Position numbers and translations under genes: made by a program
Assembly: GCA_020091685.1 (NCBI GenBank)
Contig: CM034594.1
Coordinates: 40,339,594-40,403,593, forward strand
Length of the DNA stretch: 64,000 bases
Source of the DNA: Lutjanus erythropterus
Taxonomy: Eukaryota > Chordata > Actinopteri > Lutjaniformes > Lutjanidae
Direction: 5' to 3'
Shown here: piece after piece, positions 38,201-43,556 of the stretch
Layout of the letters: every line of letters starts with the position of its first letter
Position numbering within the stretch: the first letter of the stretch is position 1
The notes under the pieces: generated by a model
Seen by the model: only the letters and a program-made list of their open reading frames with translations
What the model was told of the DNA's origin: nothing
Databases searched by the model: none

Positions 38201-39103
38201 CTCTTTCAAGTCAGCTTGGCATGTCAGGACTTTAGGAGACTTGGATTAAGCCAAATGAGCAGTATGGAGACATTTTAGGGGTTTTCTTTAGTTGTTTTTT
38301 TCACGTTTGAAAACTGGTCACCACTCACTTACAGTGTTTAGAAGAGGTTGTTTTCCTGTGAAACTCCAGCAGGGATTTGTGGACTAAAAAACTAAACCCA
38401 ACCTTCAATTGGCATGAGGTCGAGTAGACAATGACTGAATTTTTATTTTTGGGTGAACTATCCCTTTAATTAATGTTCAGTGAGCTGTTCCAGCTACATC
38501 ACCAGGTGAACCGACCGACTCCGACAACGTCTTGTGTTGTGTTCACTGGGTTATGTTGCTCTGAGGTTAAACAGGTCACTTTGAGCCTCTTTCTCTCCAA
38601 ACAGCAGCGGACACATTCAGGTCTACTTCAGCATAAGGTGCAAGAAATGATGTGACTGTTCAGAAAACAACGCTGGGGCTTGCGTAATTTCTTCAAGACA
38701 TCCTTGCCAGCTAAGGGCAGCCTGAGGTGATGCACAGTGTTAAGGTTTAACAGAGCAGTATCGCTGAGATGCACTACATTACCTGTCCGTACACCTTCGG
38801 CATGGTCGATTCACCGGTGCTCCGGCGGCTTCGATGCTGCGGGAAGGCGCCGGAGTCCGACCCGCCTTCAGCGGCTCTGCGAGCGGCCAGAGGCAGCGCT
38901 GGAGCCGCGGCGCCTCCTCCGTCTCCGTCCGCTAATTCCTCGTTCGCTTCTATCGTGAAAAACCCCCTGTTTTGCGGCAGCATGTAACGCTGCTCCGGGT
39001 GAAGACGAAGGGTCGACGAATTTATTCCAGCGACCCAGAGGACTATTAAATATAACGAACACCGAAGAGAGCGCTGCATCTCGCCTGCCTGTGATATCGC
39101 CAT
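295..39103 (-). CDS. sorl1: sortilin-related receptor SorLA, N-terminal part (5 coding exons; gene continues left of the window)
   Basis: Coding exons in transcript order are 39103-38783, 10443-10327, 8536-8402, 1173-1012 and 362-295. Phases are 0,0,0,0 and exon 5 leaves a split Trp codon (phase 2), so all five join in one frame of 267 complete codons. The protein is a type I membrane receptor that sorts cargo such as APP between trans-Golgi, endosomes and cell surface. The visible part holds the signal peptide, a propeptide ending in RSRR (residues 91-94), and the start of the VPS10 beta-propeller, with stretches I recognise from vertebrate SORL1: [43 protein letters not shown]. The later propeller, YWTD, LDLR class A, fibronectin III, transmembrane and tail regions are outside the window. 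SorCS and sortilin paralogues fit much less well. Intron 1 is about 28.3 kb; the others are about 1.8, 7.2 and 0.65 kb. Confidence 0.95.
363..1011. other. sorl1 intron 4
   Basis: This 649-base intron has a purine-rich stretch at 370-450 (agagagag and gagggag runs). On the minus strand that is the polypyrimidine tract upstream of exon 5. I see no other structure. Confidence 0.7.
1012..1173 (-). CDS. sorl1: sorl1 exon 4: VPS10 domain
   Basis: The exon has 54 codons in phase 0, with acceptor ttcttcag|TAC and donor CAG|gttaag (a weaker gtta donor). It encodes [18 protein letters not shown] followed by the [12 protein letters not shown] block and ends GSHPNKQ. The aromatic-rich repeats and the Ser/Asp turn patterns are characteristic of the ten-bladed VPS10 propeller. 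Confidence 0.95.
1174..2608. other. sorl1 intron 3, proximal part
   Basis: AT-rich intron sequence with no gene or clear mobile element. A weak ATATATTGATTTT-type stretch near 2385-2410 resembles the ends of teleost repeats but has no partner. Confidence 0.5.
2609..2942 (+). mobile_element. hAT-type MITE, family A (TAGGSCTGCAAC termini)
   Basis: The 334-bp element begins TAGGCCTGCAACTGCT and ends CGTTGCAGCTCTA, an imperfect terminal inverted repeat. Internal blocks shared by all copies in the window include AAAATGTCAGAAAATGGT, GATGACGTCCTCAAATG and AAAGATATTCAG. Flanking 8-mers gctacgtt and gccaaagt are not a convincing target duplication, so this copy is probably old. It is the most complete plus-oriented reference copy here. 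Confidence 0.75.
2943..5281. other. sorl1 intron 3, middle part
   Basis: I can support no gene, RNA or complete mobile element here. Reading frames of 62 to 107 codons are uninterrupted only by chance and lack splice or family support. Confidence 0.5.
5282..7338. mobile_element. 2-kb DNA transposon with GGC...GCC ends and 3-bp flanks (PIF/Harbinger-like, inferred)
   Basis: The left end GGCTTTGTTCAGACTACAGG and the right end (ATTGGCGGTGTGAACAAGGCC, reverse complement GGCCTTGTTCACACCGCCAA) form an imperfect inverted repeat. Both ends are flanked by TTT. GGC-type termini with a 3-bp target duplication suggest a PIF/Harbinger-like element; this is inference. The interior has no transposase reading frame I recognise, so it is non-autonomous. 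A separate hAT-type MITE sits inside the left end (5343-5544). Confidence 0.55.
5343..5544 (+). mobile_element. hAT-type MITE family A, nested copy
   Basis: It starts at the sequence aagggcttcaactaac (degraded TAGGGCTGCAACTAAC) and ends TTGTTGCAGCTGTA. Flanking 8-mers cttcacac and gtccacac agree at 6 of 8 positions, consistent with an aged hAT 8-bp target duplication. The copy is internally shortened, lacking the GACGTCCTC block. Confidence 0.65.
7507..7992 (+). repeat. imperfect direct duplication of about 130-146 bp, 360 bp apart
   Basis: Units at 7507-7652 and 7866-7992 share TAGARCTTTACTG, GTGTATG, AACAACTCC and ATTTGGTAG in the same order. The second is shorter by small deletions. There are no terminal inverted repeats, so a local duplication of intron sequence is the simplest reading. 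Confidence 0.6.
8402..8536 (-). CDS. sorl1: sorl1 exon 3: VPS10 domain
   Basis: The exon has 45 codons in phase 0, with acceptor tctccag|GTC and donor AGG|gtaagt. It begins VYVSYDYG and ends [11 protein letters not shown], the same order as in mammalian SORL1. The middle (residues about 10-32 of the exon) is more divergent, as is usual for a loop between propeller strands. Its upstream intron is unusual: a truncated hAT-type MITE reaches to about 15 bases from the acceptor (8552-8796). Confidence 0.94.
8552..8796 (-). mobile_element. truncated hAT-type MITE family A abutting exon 3
   Basis: Read on the minus strand this copy starts TAGGGCTGCAACTAAC at 8796 and runs through ATGTCAGAAAATGGTG, GATGACGTCCTCAAATG and GAGGAGTAAAGAAACC. 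It stops after TTTTGACTTTTTT near 8552. The family's second terminus is absent. Only about 15 bases separate the break from the exon 3 acceptor, so the branch-point region and much of the pyrimidine tract lie in the MITE. Confidence 0.8.
8797..9370. other. sorl1 intron 2, AT-rich part
   Basis: This stretch holds a T-rich tract (8850-8905) and low-complexity sequence reminiscent of degraded transposon interiors. I see no defined ends, gene or RNA. Confidence 0.45.
9371..9452 (+). repeat. compound microsatellite (TC)n(TG)n...(GA)n
   Basis: About 13 TC units are followed by about 12 TG units, a short TG/TA interruption and a GA run. The TC and GA runs are complementary, so the segment can fold back. 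It lies in intron 2. The reading frames crossing it are low complexity. Confidence 0.95.
9597..10209. mobile_element. foldback DNA transposon, family B (AGGGACAGTTC termini, TTAA-type)
   Basis: Termini AAAGGGACAGTTC and GAACTGTCCCTTTAA are inverted. The two halves (about 9600-9890 and 9950-10209) are imperfect reverse complements throughout, sharing CTCAAGATAATCCACAGACC and its complement, so the element is essentially one long hairpin. TTAA is present at the right edge and CTAA at the left. The same family occurs at 27295-28281, 43127-43556 and 47238-47640. TTAA targets point to piggyBac- or Kolobok-type mobilisation; this is inference. Confidence 0.8.
10327..10443 (-). CDS. sorl1: sorl1 exon 2: start of VPS10 beta-propeller
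   Basis: The exon has 39 codons, acceptor ctgcag|GCC at 10443 and donor TCT|gtaagt at 10327. It encodes [29 protein letters not shown], then a Gly/Ala/Thr-rich turn ending KTSS. The block is nearly unchanged among vertebrate SORL1 proteins and forms the first blade of the VPS10 domain, which faces the lumen or extracellular space. Both ends are phase 0, so skipping this exon would keep frame but remove the first propeller blade. Confidence 0.95.
10444..13145. other. sorl1 intron 1, segment nearest exon 2
   Basis: No gene is visible. A short AGACT/AGAGT tandem patch (about 11145-11185) runs into AATAAATCTTTATTATCC, which looks like the decayed end of an interspersed repeat. The remainder is AT-rich intron. 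Confidence 0.5.
13146..14215 (+). repeat. minisatellite, about 7 units of 70-87 bp, interrupted by a hAT insertion
   Basis: Units share CTGATAAACCCACAGT, CTACCTTCCCAGCACCAAA, CAGACAAAGTTAGCAACTAG and a GCAGCAGA-A-rich tail. Starts are near 13146, 13764, 13850, 13910, 13982, 14055 and 14135. Units diverge by substitutions and small deletions, so the array is old. The first unit is split from the rest by a transposon at 13228-13763. Confidence 0.8.
13228..13763. mobile_element. 536-bp hAT-type non-autonomous element inside the minisatellite
   Basis: The left end CAGAGATGCTCCGATT and the right end AATCGATGCATCTCTA are imperfect inverted repeats (13 of 16). The insertion is flanked on both sides by CTGATAAG (13220-13227 and 13764-13771), a perfect 8-bp target duplication typical of hAT. 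The interior has no recognisable transposase frame. Confidence 0.88.
14216..16228. other. sorl1 intron 1 segment with a GC-rich island
   Basis: Mostly AT-rich. A GC- and CpG-richer block at about 15680-15920 includes a (TCC)n tract (15738-15766) and CCGCGGCGCGAG. A 165-codon minus-strand frame (15547-16044) crosses it, but its Glu run is just the TCC repeat read backwards and no family is recognisable. The block could be a regulatory element or an unannotated non-coding exon. Confidence 0.4.
16237..16524 (+). mobile_element. 288-bp hAT-type MITE family A with 8-bp target duplication
   Basis: It begins TAGGGCTGCAGCTAAC and ends TTGCAGCTCTA. Flanks are GTTGTGTT and GTCGTGTT, 7 of 8 identical, supporting hAT mobilisation for the whole family. 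Internal blocks ATGTCAGAAAATGGTGAA and AAAGATATTCAGTTTACTG match the copies at 2609 and 25241. Confidence 0.85.
16525..20317. other. sorl1 intron 1 segment, no feature recognised
   Basis: AT-rich intron without a gene, RNA or bounded repeat that I can support. Scattered reading frames under 100 codons have no splice or family support. Confidence 0.5.
20318..20333 (+). repeat. poly-C run
   Basis: Sixteen consecutive C, followed about 200 bp later by a CT microsatellite. This is low complexity and a likely assembly or sequencing error hotspot. Confidence 0.9.
20530..20596 (+). repeat. (CT)n microsatellite
   Basis: A near-perfect CT repeat of about 67 bp with GT, TAT and CTAT interruptions. 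Overlapping 131- and 152-codon frames here are artefacts of the repeat. Confidence 0.95.
21040..21388 (-). mobile_element. hAT-type MITE family A, diverged copy
   Basis: In minus orientation it starts TAGGGCTGCAATGATT at 21388 and carries degraded versions of the internal blocks (CAAATTGTTTCTTTTGTG, CTTCATTTATTGTCAGA). The far end is approximate and the second terminus cannot be fixed. Confidence 0.65.
21428..23918. mobile_element. possible 2.5-kb element bounded by TAGGGCTG...CAGCCCTA
   Basis: The left end TAGGGCTGAATAATTAACTG and the reverse complement of the right end, TAGGGCTGCACAATTAATTG, are similar over about 30 bases, extending into GAAATT. No matching 8-bp flanks are visible and the interior has no transposase, so these may instead be two separate fragments in opposite orientation. 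Confidence 0.35.
23160..23520. repeat. interspersed repeat fragments (GTCACACCACAGAAAT block and AATCGATTTTT ends)
   Basis: The block GTGTCACACCACAGAAATGT, TTAACCACCCAG, AAATTAGGTCTC recurs at 61720-61835, showing a dispersed family. It is followed by repeated AATCGATT-type termini at 23440-23512. Boundaries are unclear. Confidence 0.55.
24592..24613 (+). repeat. (AAT)n microsatellite
   Basis: A short ATA/AAT trinucleotide tract following an A run. Confidence 0.85.
24620..25160. promoter_or_regulatory. candidate conserved non-coding element in intron 1
   Basis: About 540 bp free of any repeat family seen elsewhere in the window, with a dense set of homeodomain-type cores (TTAATTAAAG, TCATTAATC, TTTTTAATTAGC, TATAATTAAAATG). 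Long first introns of developmental and neuronal genes often hold enhancers. Without alignment this is only a candidate. Confidence 0.25.
25241..25462 (+). mobile_element. hAT-type MITE family A, 3' truncated
   Basis: Starts TAGGACGGCAAATAAC and retains ATGTCTGAAAATGGTGCAA, the CAACGTCCTCAGAG block and AAAGATATTCAGTTTACTG. It stops after CTGGAATCAAAGA and lacks the second terminus. A 149-codon frame that starts in it is fortuitous. Confidence 0.75.
25463..27294. other. sorl1 intron 1 segment
   Basis: No gene recognised. There is a T-rich tract at 25690-25760, and near 27130-27292 a degraded repeat ending TTAATTGTTCAGCTCTA, similar to hAT-type termini. Confidence 0.45.
27295..28281. mobile_element. 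family B TTAA-type element, interrupted by another transposon
   Basis: The left part (27295-27706) has AACTAGATAGCACTCAGC and AACCCACAGACCTTGTTGTG. The right part (28105-28281) has ATGATTTCTGGAATCTAG, CTGATATCTCCAAAACTC and the terminus CTGTCCCTTTAA, with TTAA at 28278-28281. The left terminus is missing. The halves flank an unrelated insertion at 27707-28104. Inside the left part, AGTGTGCATCTACTCA and GAGTAGATACACACTT form a further inverted pair. Confidence 0.7.
27707..28104. mobile_element. 398-bp insertion bounded by TAGGACTGGGCC...GTCCAGGCCTA
   Basis: Ends TAGGACTGGGCCATA and TATTGTCCAGGCCTA-type are imperfect inverted repeats of the TAGGGCTGGGC kind common in fish hAT MITEs. Flanking 8-mers do not match well. 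Placement exactly between two halves of a family B element supports insertion. Confidence 0.55.
28440..28780. other. GC-rich, pyrimidine-rich block in intron 1
   Basis: The block contains CCTATTGGTAG, long CCCTC tracts, GGCGGCAGAGCCGG and CAATGACATCACC. A 107-codon plus-strand frame (28454-28777) overlaps it without family similarity. It might be an intronic enhancer, an alternative promoter or simple compositional variation. Confidence 0.3.
29185..29291 (+). repeat. (CA)n microsatellite with (CACT)n tail
   Basis: About 40 CA units with one GA interruption, ending in CTCACTCACTC. It is the longest simple repeat in the window. Frames in both directions are repeat artefacts. Confidence 0.97.
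29292..29964. other. sorl1 intron 1 segment
   Basis: No gene is supported. A 50-bp piece at 29696-29745 (TTTAGGGATAGTTTGGATTA, ATTTAGAGTG) is the left end of family D, whose fuller copies are at 44164 and 54707. Confidence 0.5.
29965..30350 (+). repeat. tandem duplication, two diverged units of about 215 and 170 bp
   Basis: Units start CGGTGTGGTTACCTCAC (29965) and GGGGTGTGGTTATCTCAC (30181). Both continue GATTCAGATGCCA, GCCAGATTG, (TA)n, AAAAGT, TTTGTTTATTT and CTTCCATA/ATTCCATA in the same order. Confidence 0.75.
30351..32281. other. sorl1 intron 1 segment, no feature recognised
   Basis: AT-rich sequence without a gene, RNA or bounded mobile element that I can support. Confidence 0.5.
32282..32545. 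repeat. interspersed repeat fragment with GTAACACCTGTGC end
   Basis: It runs from AAAGGAATGGTGTAGGCT to GTAACACCTGTGCTTTT. The end motif recurs at 44491-44507 and, inverted, at 62746-62762, so it belongs to a dispersed family. Class not determined. Confidence 0.45.
33182..33312 (+). pseudogene. degenerate BED zinc-finger fragment of a hAT transposase
   Basis: The frame reads [18 protein letters not shown], then [18 protein letters not shown]. The W-x-x-F start, Cys and GGNT-x-x-M spacing match the BED finger at the N-terminus of hAT/ZBED transposases. The second zinc Cys is replaced by Arg and the His pair is lost to a stop or frameshift, so it is dead. No catalytic domain follows. Confidence 0.6.
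33966..34075 (+). mobile_element. hAT-type MITE family A fragment
   Basis: GGGTTGCAACTAACAATTAA followed by GATTAATCTGTCCATCATTT and TTGATTAGTTGTTTCATG matches the first 110 bp of the family; the rest is deleted. Confidence 0.65.
34845..35030 (-). mobile_element. family A MITE fragment with a 16-bp perfect hairpin at its edge
   Basis: GACAAAACAAGACAGTTAAAG, CATCACCTTGAACTTTGAG and TTTTCACAATTTTCTGA correspond to the reverse complement of the family interior. At its border, 34855-34870 and 34879-34894 are perfect 16-bp inverted repeats (ATCTTAAGATTTCCTG) around an 8-base loop. Confidence 0.5.
35031..36084. other. sorl1 intron 1 segment with poly-G run
   Basis: The segment holds 15 consecutive G at 35617-35631 and a moderately GC-rich stretch to about 35920. 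A 107-codon minus-strand frame has its Pro run from the poly-G. No gene is supported. Confidence 0.5.
36085..36335 (-). mobile_element. diverged hAT-type MITE family A relative
   Basis: ATTGATTAATCGATCAATTA, GAAAATGCTGGAAAAT, CAACCTACAGATATTCAC and GAGAGGCTGGAACC follow the order of the family interior. The ends are unclear. Confidence 0.45.
36336..37916. other. sorl1 intron 1 segment, no feature recognised
   Basis: AT-rich intron with no gene, RNA or bounded repeat that I can support. Confidence 0.5.
37917..38466. mobile_element. foldback element, family C (GGATAGTTCACCC terminus)
   Basis: Arms 37964-38075 and 38218-38331 are imperfect reverse complements about 112 bp long (CTCCATACTGCTCAT, AGTCTCCTAAAG, TGACATGCC and their complements), with a loop of about 142 bp. 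The right end is TTTTGGGTGAACTATCCCTTTAA, giving TTAA; the left terminus is lost beyond AAAAATGAAAATTCAGTC. This is a common fish MITE type. It lies about 320 bp inside intron 1 from exon 1. Confidence 0.75.
38783..39103 (-). CDS. sorl1: sorl1 exon 1: signal peptide, propeptide, furin-type site
   Basis: This exon has 107 codons and ends in CAG followed by donor gtaatg. ATG at 39103 has A at -3 and G at +4, and an in-frame TAA lies 9 codons upstream (39130-39128), so no longer N-terminus is possible without splicing. A second in-frame ATG (residue 9) directly precedes a compact signal peptide whose hydrophobic core is [12 protein letters not shown], so either start would work. Residues about 31-94 form the propeptide, with the family motif LPQNRGFF, an acidic, Gly/Ala-rich linker, and RSRR at 91-94 for furin-type processing. 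The exon closes with KVYGQ, which joins exon 2 as in other SORL1 proteins. Confidence 0.93.
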
Positions 39104-39110
39104 GTTTGTG
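38790..39110 (-). promoter_or_regulatory. sorl1: CpG-rich first-exon region of sorl1
   Basis: Exon 1 and its edge are markedly richer in G+C and CpG than all surrounding sequence, as is usual at vertebrate housekeeping-type promoters. I see no TATA box just upstream. The transcription start cannot be placed from sequence alone; it should lie beyond 39103. Confidence 0.5.
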
Positions 39111-39424
39111 TATGTTTGGCTTTTGGATTAGGTAAGACTGAAGAGCTCCTTCTACTGGCAGTGATGCCCCTGATGCTGCATTCACAAACCATGGGAATGT
39201 CGGGAAGGACTAGACTTCTCAGTTCAAAACATGCCTCGGTACGACACACAAAGGCAGTAAACATGCCTTCGATGCTCAACACTGCGACTGCTTTTATTCA
39301 GGGACAAACGTCGAAGTGGAAAGCACAAAAAATACGAGTTTAGAAAAAAGGCATAAACAAATATATAAAAATAAACAATAAATAATACAATAATTAGTAT
39401 ATATAAACACATGTATACAATATG

Positions 39425-39461
<37 letters not shown>

Positions 39462-39561
39462 ATACATATATATATATATAAACACACATACAACAATCAA
39501 TTGATAAATTGCACATCAAAGCAAGGACAAACTAATAAACCTACAACAACCATAAAACACT
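39104..39561. other. region upstream of sorl1 with (TG)n/(TA)n repeat
   Basis: This should contain the 5' UTR and promoter of sorl1 (minus strand), but I cannot delimit them. A (TATA)(TG)n(TATA) tract spans 39404-39480; its TA flanks on both sides make it self-complementary. Confidence 0.5.
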
Positions 39562-39647
39562 TAGAGCTGCAACAAATGATCTATTATTAATCAATCATCA
39601 ATTAACCATTTATTCAATTATGAGAAGTATCTTTAGTTGCAGGCCTA
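39562..39647 (+). mobile_element. 86-bp minimal hAT-type MITE with 8-bp target duplication
   Basis: It has ends TAGAGCTGCAAC and GTTGCAGGCCTA only 86 bp apart. Flanks AAAACACT (39554-39561) and AAAACATT (39648-39655) match 7 of 8. It is an internally deleted relative of family A that still shows insertion hallmarks, close to the sorl1 5' end. Confidence 0.8.
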
Positions 39648-39778
39648 AAAACATTATATTAGGCTTTCACTGTGTTCTGTATTGAGGTAACAGAAGTAAC
39701 AGAGTAATAAAGTTACAATATTTTAATGCTGTGATACTGAGATTACATTACTGACTACATTTTTAATGTAATAATTGC

Positions 39779-39811
<33 letters not shown>

Positions 39812-39812
39812 T
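39779..39812 (+). repeat. (TA)n microsatellite
   Basis: A TA repeat with one TG interruption. Confidence 0.92.
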
Positions 39813-40922
39813 AGAAAGAATAGATAACCTTTGGGGAAAATAAACTTTCATTTTCTCATTCACTTTATTTCCAAGATGAGAGGACTGAAATCACTTTTTA
39901 CATGTCTGTTCAATATGAAGCCACAGCCAGGAGACGGGTAGCTTAGATTTGCATATTTGAATCATGCTGGGAGCGGTGACTTCTTGGATTCTTGTCATCA
40001 CTGAGGTTAGGCCACCTTAACTATGAGTCACTGCTCCTAGCCAAGAAATAGTTAAGCATGTCATCACTCGTAAAACCACACGTTTGTTTATGCACAGATA
40101 AACAGATCATAAATGAGCCTTAAAAGTGTTGGTTGGCAAGTTTAGGTAGCTCTACACAGAGCCAGGCTATCTGTTCCCCTCTGCTTCCAGTCTTTATGCT
40201 AAGCTAATCAAACCGGTGGTAAGCTATAGCTTCTCATTTAGCATACAGATACAAGAGTGGGAATTACTTTTCTTATGTTACTCTCTGCAAGAAAGAGCAT
40301 AAGGGGTGTTTCCAGACTTTTTGAACTGGGGCGGCTCGGTTGGACACTGACTTTTTTTAGGGGTGGCATCTAGTATGTAAGCACAGACACTCACAGGAAC
40401 ACATGTACCGTTTCTCATATCTACTTCAATTACTAGCATTACAGTATCTTACAGTTTCTTAAATTTATTTTTATTTTCCATTTTTATTTAAAAGATAAAT
40501 AGTCCACCATAAAAATACAATATAAAGCTTCTGTGCTTGATTCTTTAAAATAAATTGTACCTCCATTTAACTGCTTTCTTCAGGCTGTGACACTCCTAAA
40601 TTCATCCTCCACTCTCTATCATGAAAAATACTTTCTTTTTTATGATTTATTATTCAAGTAAATTGTCAAAAAAAAAAAAAAAAAAAAGAAGTCCCGCCTC
40701 TCACCAGACAGATAACCAATCATACTTGAGGATAATGGGGTGGCGCATCACAAGGAGAGCATGGGTTGTACTCGCCATCCCTTGAATCTAAGTATATTTA
40801 CCAATATACTATTCATTTAAGGCTGACTCAGACACAAGTATTGCGTTTGATCAGCTTTGAGGTCAACACTGGACATAATTGTTGGGTTTAACAATAAATC
40901 TGTTTCCTACTTTGAGAAATTA
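39813..40922. other. intergenic, no gene
   Basis: AT-rich intergenic DNA with a 20-bp poly-A run (40668-40687). No gene or bounded element is recognised. Confidence 0.5.
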
Positions 40923-41658
40923 CCAGTGGTGGAAAGAGTACTGAAAATCTGTACTCAAGTACTATTACATTGCTAAAATATTACTTAATTACAAGTAAAA
41001 GTACTAGTGTTAGAAAAATACTGAAGTAAAAGTACAAAGTATTTATCAAAAAAACTACTCTGAGTATTAGTTACTTTTAACCGATGATGTCACAGTCACC
41101 TCTCCAGACTAGGGCTCTAAATTTTGTGTGTTTTGTTTTACCAATAGTTAAAACACTAACAATCAATTAATTATTAATAATTGATTTGATACAAAACAAG
41201 TGTTTTTTCCCTCATTTTGATTGGCTGTTTTTTTTCTCATTTTAAGTTTTTATGTTTTAATGTTTCCAGCAAACAAAACAAAGTTAGATGAGGTGGAGTT
41301 ACTGCCACGACTATTGATTAAATATCCATGAATGCATTTTTAACTGGTTAAATGCTTGACGAAAAATCAAAGATCAGTCATTAAATATACTTTTTTTGGT
41401 TTGTTTGCTATCAAATCACCTTATTGGCTACAAAAATGTAAATAATAGGTCTTGATATAAATTAAAATTGTACTCAGTTCTCAACTATGATTTTAAAAGT
41501 AACTAAGTAGATTACATGGCATAATGAATACTTAAGTACAAGTAAAAGTACAGACTTGAAAATCTACTCATAAAAGTACCCCCAAAAAACTACTTTATTA
41601 CAATAATACTACTTTATTACAGTAATTTGAGTATGTAATAAATTACTTCCACCCCTGG
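40923..41658. mobile_element. 736-bp repeat with CCAGTGGTGGAA...TTCCACCCCTGG ends
   Basis: Left CCAGTGGTGGAAAGAGTACT and right AATTACTTCCACCCCTGG are imperfect inverted repeats. The subterminal parts carry repeated AAGTAAAAGTAC motifs in both orientations (40980-41040 and 41540-41560). Relatives occur at 49742 and 62620-62745. It is a familiar teleost non-autonomous DNA element. No clear target duplication is seen. Confidence 0.65.
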
Positions 41659-42227
41659 ACATTAACAGGAGAAGTCAACGTCATATCATGTTTCTATTTC
41701 TTTAAAAGAAAATGACATTAGGTCAGATCAGGTATCTCGTCTTGTTCTGGCATGCATGCTAGATACTGTGTTTGTGGTTGACATGACAGTGTTTGGTTTG
41801 GCGTAAAACATTAGCTCAAATGTGTTCCCTGGGTGTTAATAGTTAAAAGCTGAAATGACAGATATCTGCAGACAGCACTGATTGCTGCCTCTTCTTCCAC
41901 TGAAGTTGAGTGTATTCCCTTCCTATGTATTTTCGAGATCCTTACAGATCCTAGAACACAGCTTCCTGGTTGTGACAAGGACTACATACTGTATACCTGC
42001 ACAAAGCTTATGTAAGTCTGCGACAGGATCACCCCGACATTCATTGTCTCTGTTGGAGATCGATTGAGTCTACTTTATTTTCATTGATTGTCTTCTTCAG
42101 GGATTGCATTCATAAACATCCTCCAAGAATGTAATTCTTCTCAGCAAAACCTTTGAATTAGTTGAATATTGATTGGACTCGTACCTCCGCAGGAAAACAG
42201 AGTAGGTACAACAACACCACAGGTGTA

Positions 42228-42935
42228 CTTTAGAAACAAAGGTTCCAGAGGGGTTCTTCTTGATGGGCTGATTCTACCCAGAACCATTTGCCTCTGAAGA
42301 ACCCTTTTTTTGAAAAAAGGGCTTGTTTGTAAGACTAAGGGTTCCATTAAAACCTCCTTTCATCCAAAGAACCCCTTTTAACAGAAAGAGTTCTTCAAGG
42401 ATTATTAAAATCCCTGAAGAACTCTTTTGTCAAAGGTTTGTCAAACATTCTTTGTACCAAACCATTGACAGGTTCTTGGTAGAACCCTTGGGTGGGTTCT
42501 AGACAAAACCCTTGGAATATAAAATAGTTCTCAGTAGAACCCCCTCCATGTGGGTCCTAGATAAAACCCTGGGGATATAAAATGGTCCTTGACAGAACCC
42601 CCCGGGTGGGTTCTAGACAAAACCCTTGGAATGTAAAAAGGTTCTCGGTAAAATTGCCCATGTGTTAGCACCCAGAGAAGGTGGAAAGGTTCTTGATGAA
42701 CACTCAGGGAGGGTTCTTGGTGGACACCACAGAAAGGTTCTCTATAGAACATCTTATCGGGGGTTCTGGATGGAAATTGTAACCCTTTATGCTGGATTTT
42801 AGGTAGAACTCTTCTAAAGGTGCCATGAGGAACACTTTCAAAAAGGTTCTACCAGGAACCAGAAAGGGTTCTCTTGAGGACCTGCCAAAGAACCCTTTAT
42901 GGTCCTGGTTAGCATCCTTATTTCTAAGTGTGTAG
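42228..42935 (-). mobile_element. GAACC/GGTTC-rich repeat, copy 1, with internal 60-bp tandem array
   Basis: The copy is dominated by alternating AGAACCCTT and AAGGTTCT motifs in both orientations. It contains about three tandem units of roughly 58 bp (42485-42660), each with GGGTGGGTTCTAGACAAAAC, CTTGGAATATAAAAT and a GTAGAACCCC-type end. The terminus near 42935 reads TTAGAAATAAGGATGC on the minus strand, like the start of copy 2 at 60324. Apparent frames here are repeat artefacts. Confidence 0.75.
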
Positions 42936-43126
42936 AATGTGTGAGCAAAGGAGGAAGTTTCATTAAGGTTTAAGAAGTGAACGAACACAAACACCTAACT
43001 TTGGTTTAGTTCTTAAATATGCAGTTTAGACACTGCAGTGACCTTGTCACTCGAGGCTGGTGATGACTTGGTGTATTTAGGGTTTTACTATTTGACTGTT
43101 TTGAATGAGTCAAGATGAAACTGTCT
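42936..43126. other. short intergenic spacer
   Basis: Unique-looking sequence between two mobile elements; nothing recognised. Confidence 0.5.
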
Positions 43127-43556
43127 TTAAAGGGACAGTTCACCCCAAAGTTTCGTCATGCCAATAATGCTATTTTAGGTGTAAATTGTAGAGTTTTGGT
43201 GATGTTGGCTGTAAAGATGTCTGCTTTCTCACTGCTTTTGCTCTTTTCAGAAATCATGATCTGGTTACTCAAGATAATCCACAGATCTTCCAGGTTTATA
43301 TAAGAACTGTTGTCTTTCTAGTGGGAAGAAAGTAGTTCTGGTAGATTCTACTGCAGAAAAAAGGAGCTGGTGTTGAATCAGCATATTTTTATGGTGCTTT
43401 AAGCACCTGTTATATTGGAGAGAAGGCAGATATCTCTCCTGCTGATATCTCCAAAAGTCTGCAAGTCACACCAAATCTATCTAGATGGATAAACAACACT
43501 ACAGGCCAGAGGAGGAATATGTATTTTTTTGATTTTGGGATGAACTGTCCTTTTAA
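43127..43556. mobile_element. family B TTAA-type MITE, both ends intact
   Basis: TTAA (43127-43130) plus AGGGACAGTTCACCC at the left and ATGAACTGTCCTT plus TTAA (43553-43556) at the right. The interior has GGTTACTCAAGATAATCCAC, GTGGGAAGAAAGTAGTTCTG and CTGATATCTCCAAAAG. The TTAA flanks on both sides fix the target preference of the family. Confidence 0.85.

Noticed and set aside
39116-39343. Plus-strand 75-codon frame divergent from sorl1, possibly a bidirectional-promoter transcript
   Set aside because: No conserved protein features and no splice donor in frame that I can identify; open frame length is within chance expectation.
42531-42994. 73- and 96-codon minus-strand frames with repeated REPF-type motifs
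   Set aside because: The protein-level repeats simply reflect the 58-bp tandem units of the GAACC-rich element; start and stop positions differ between units.
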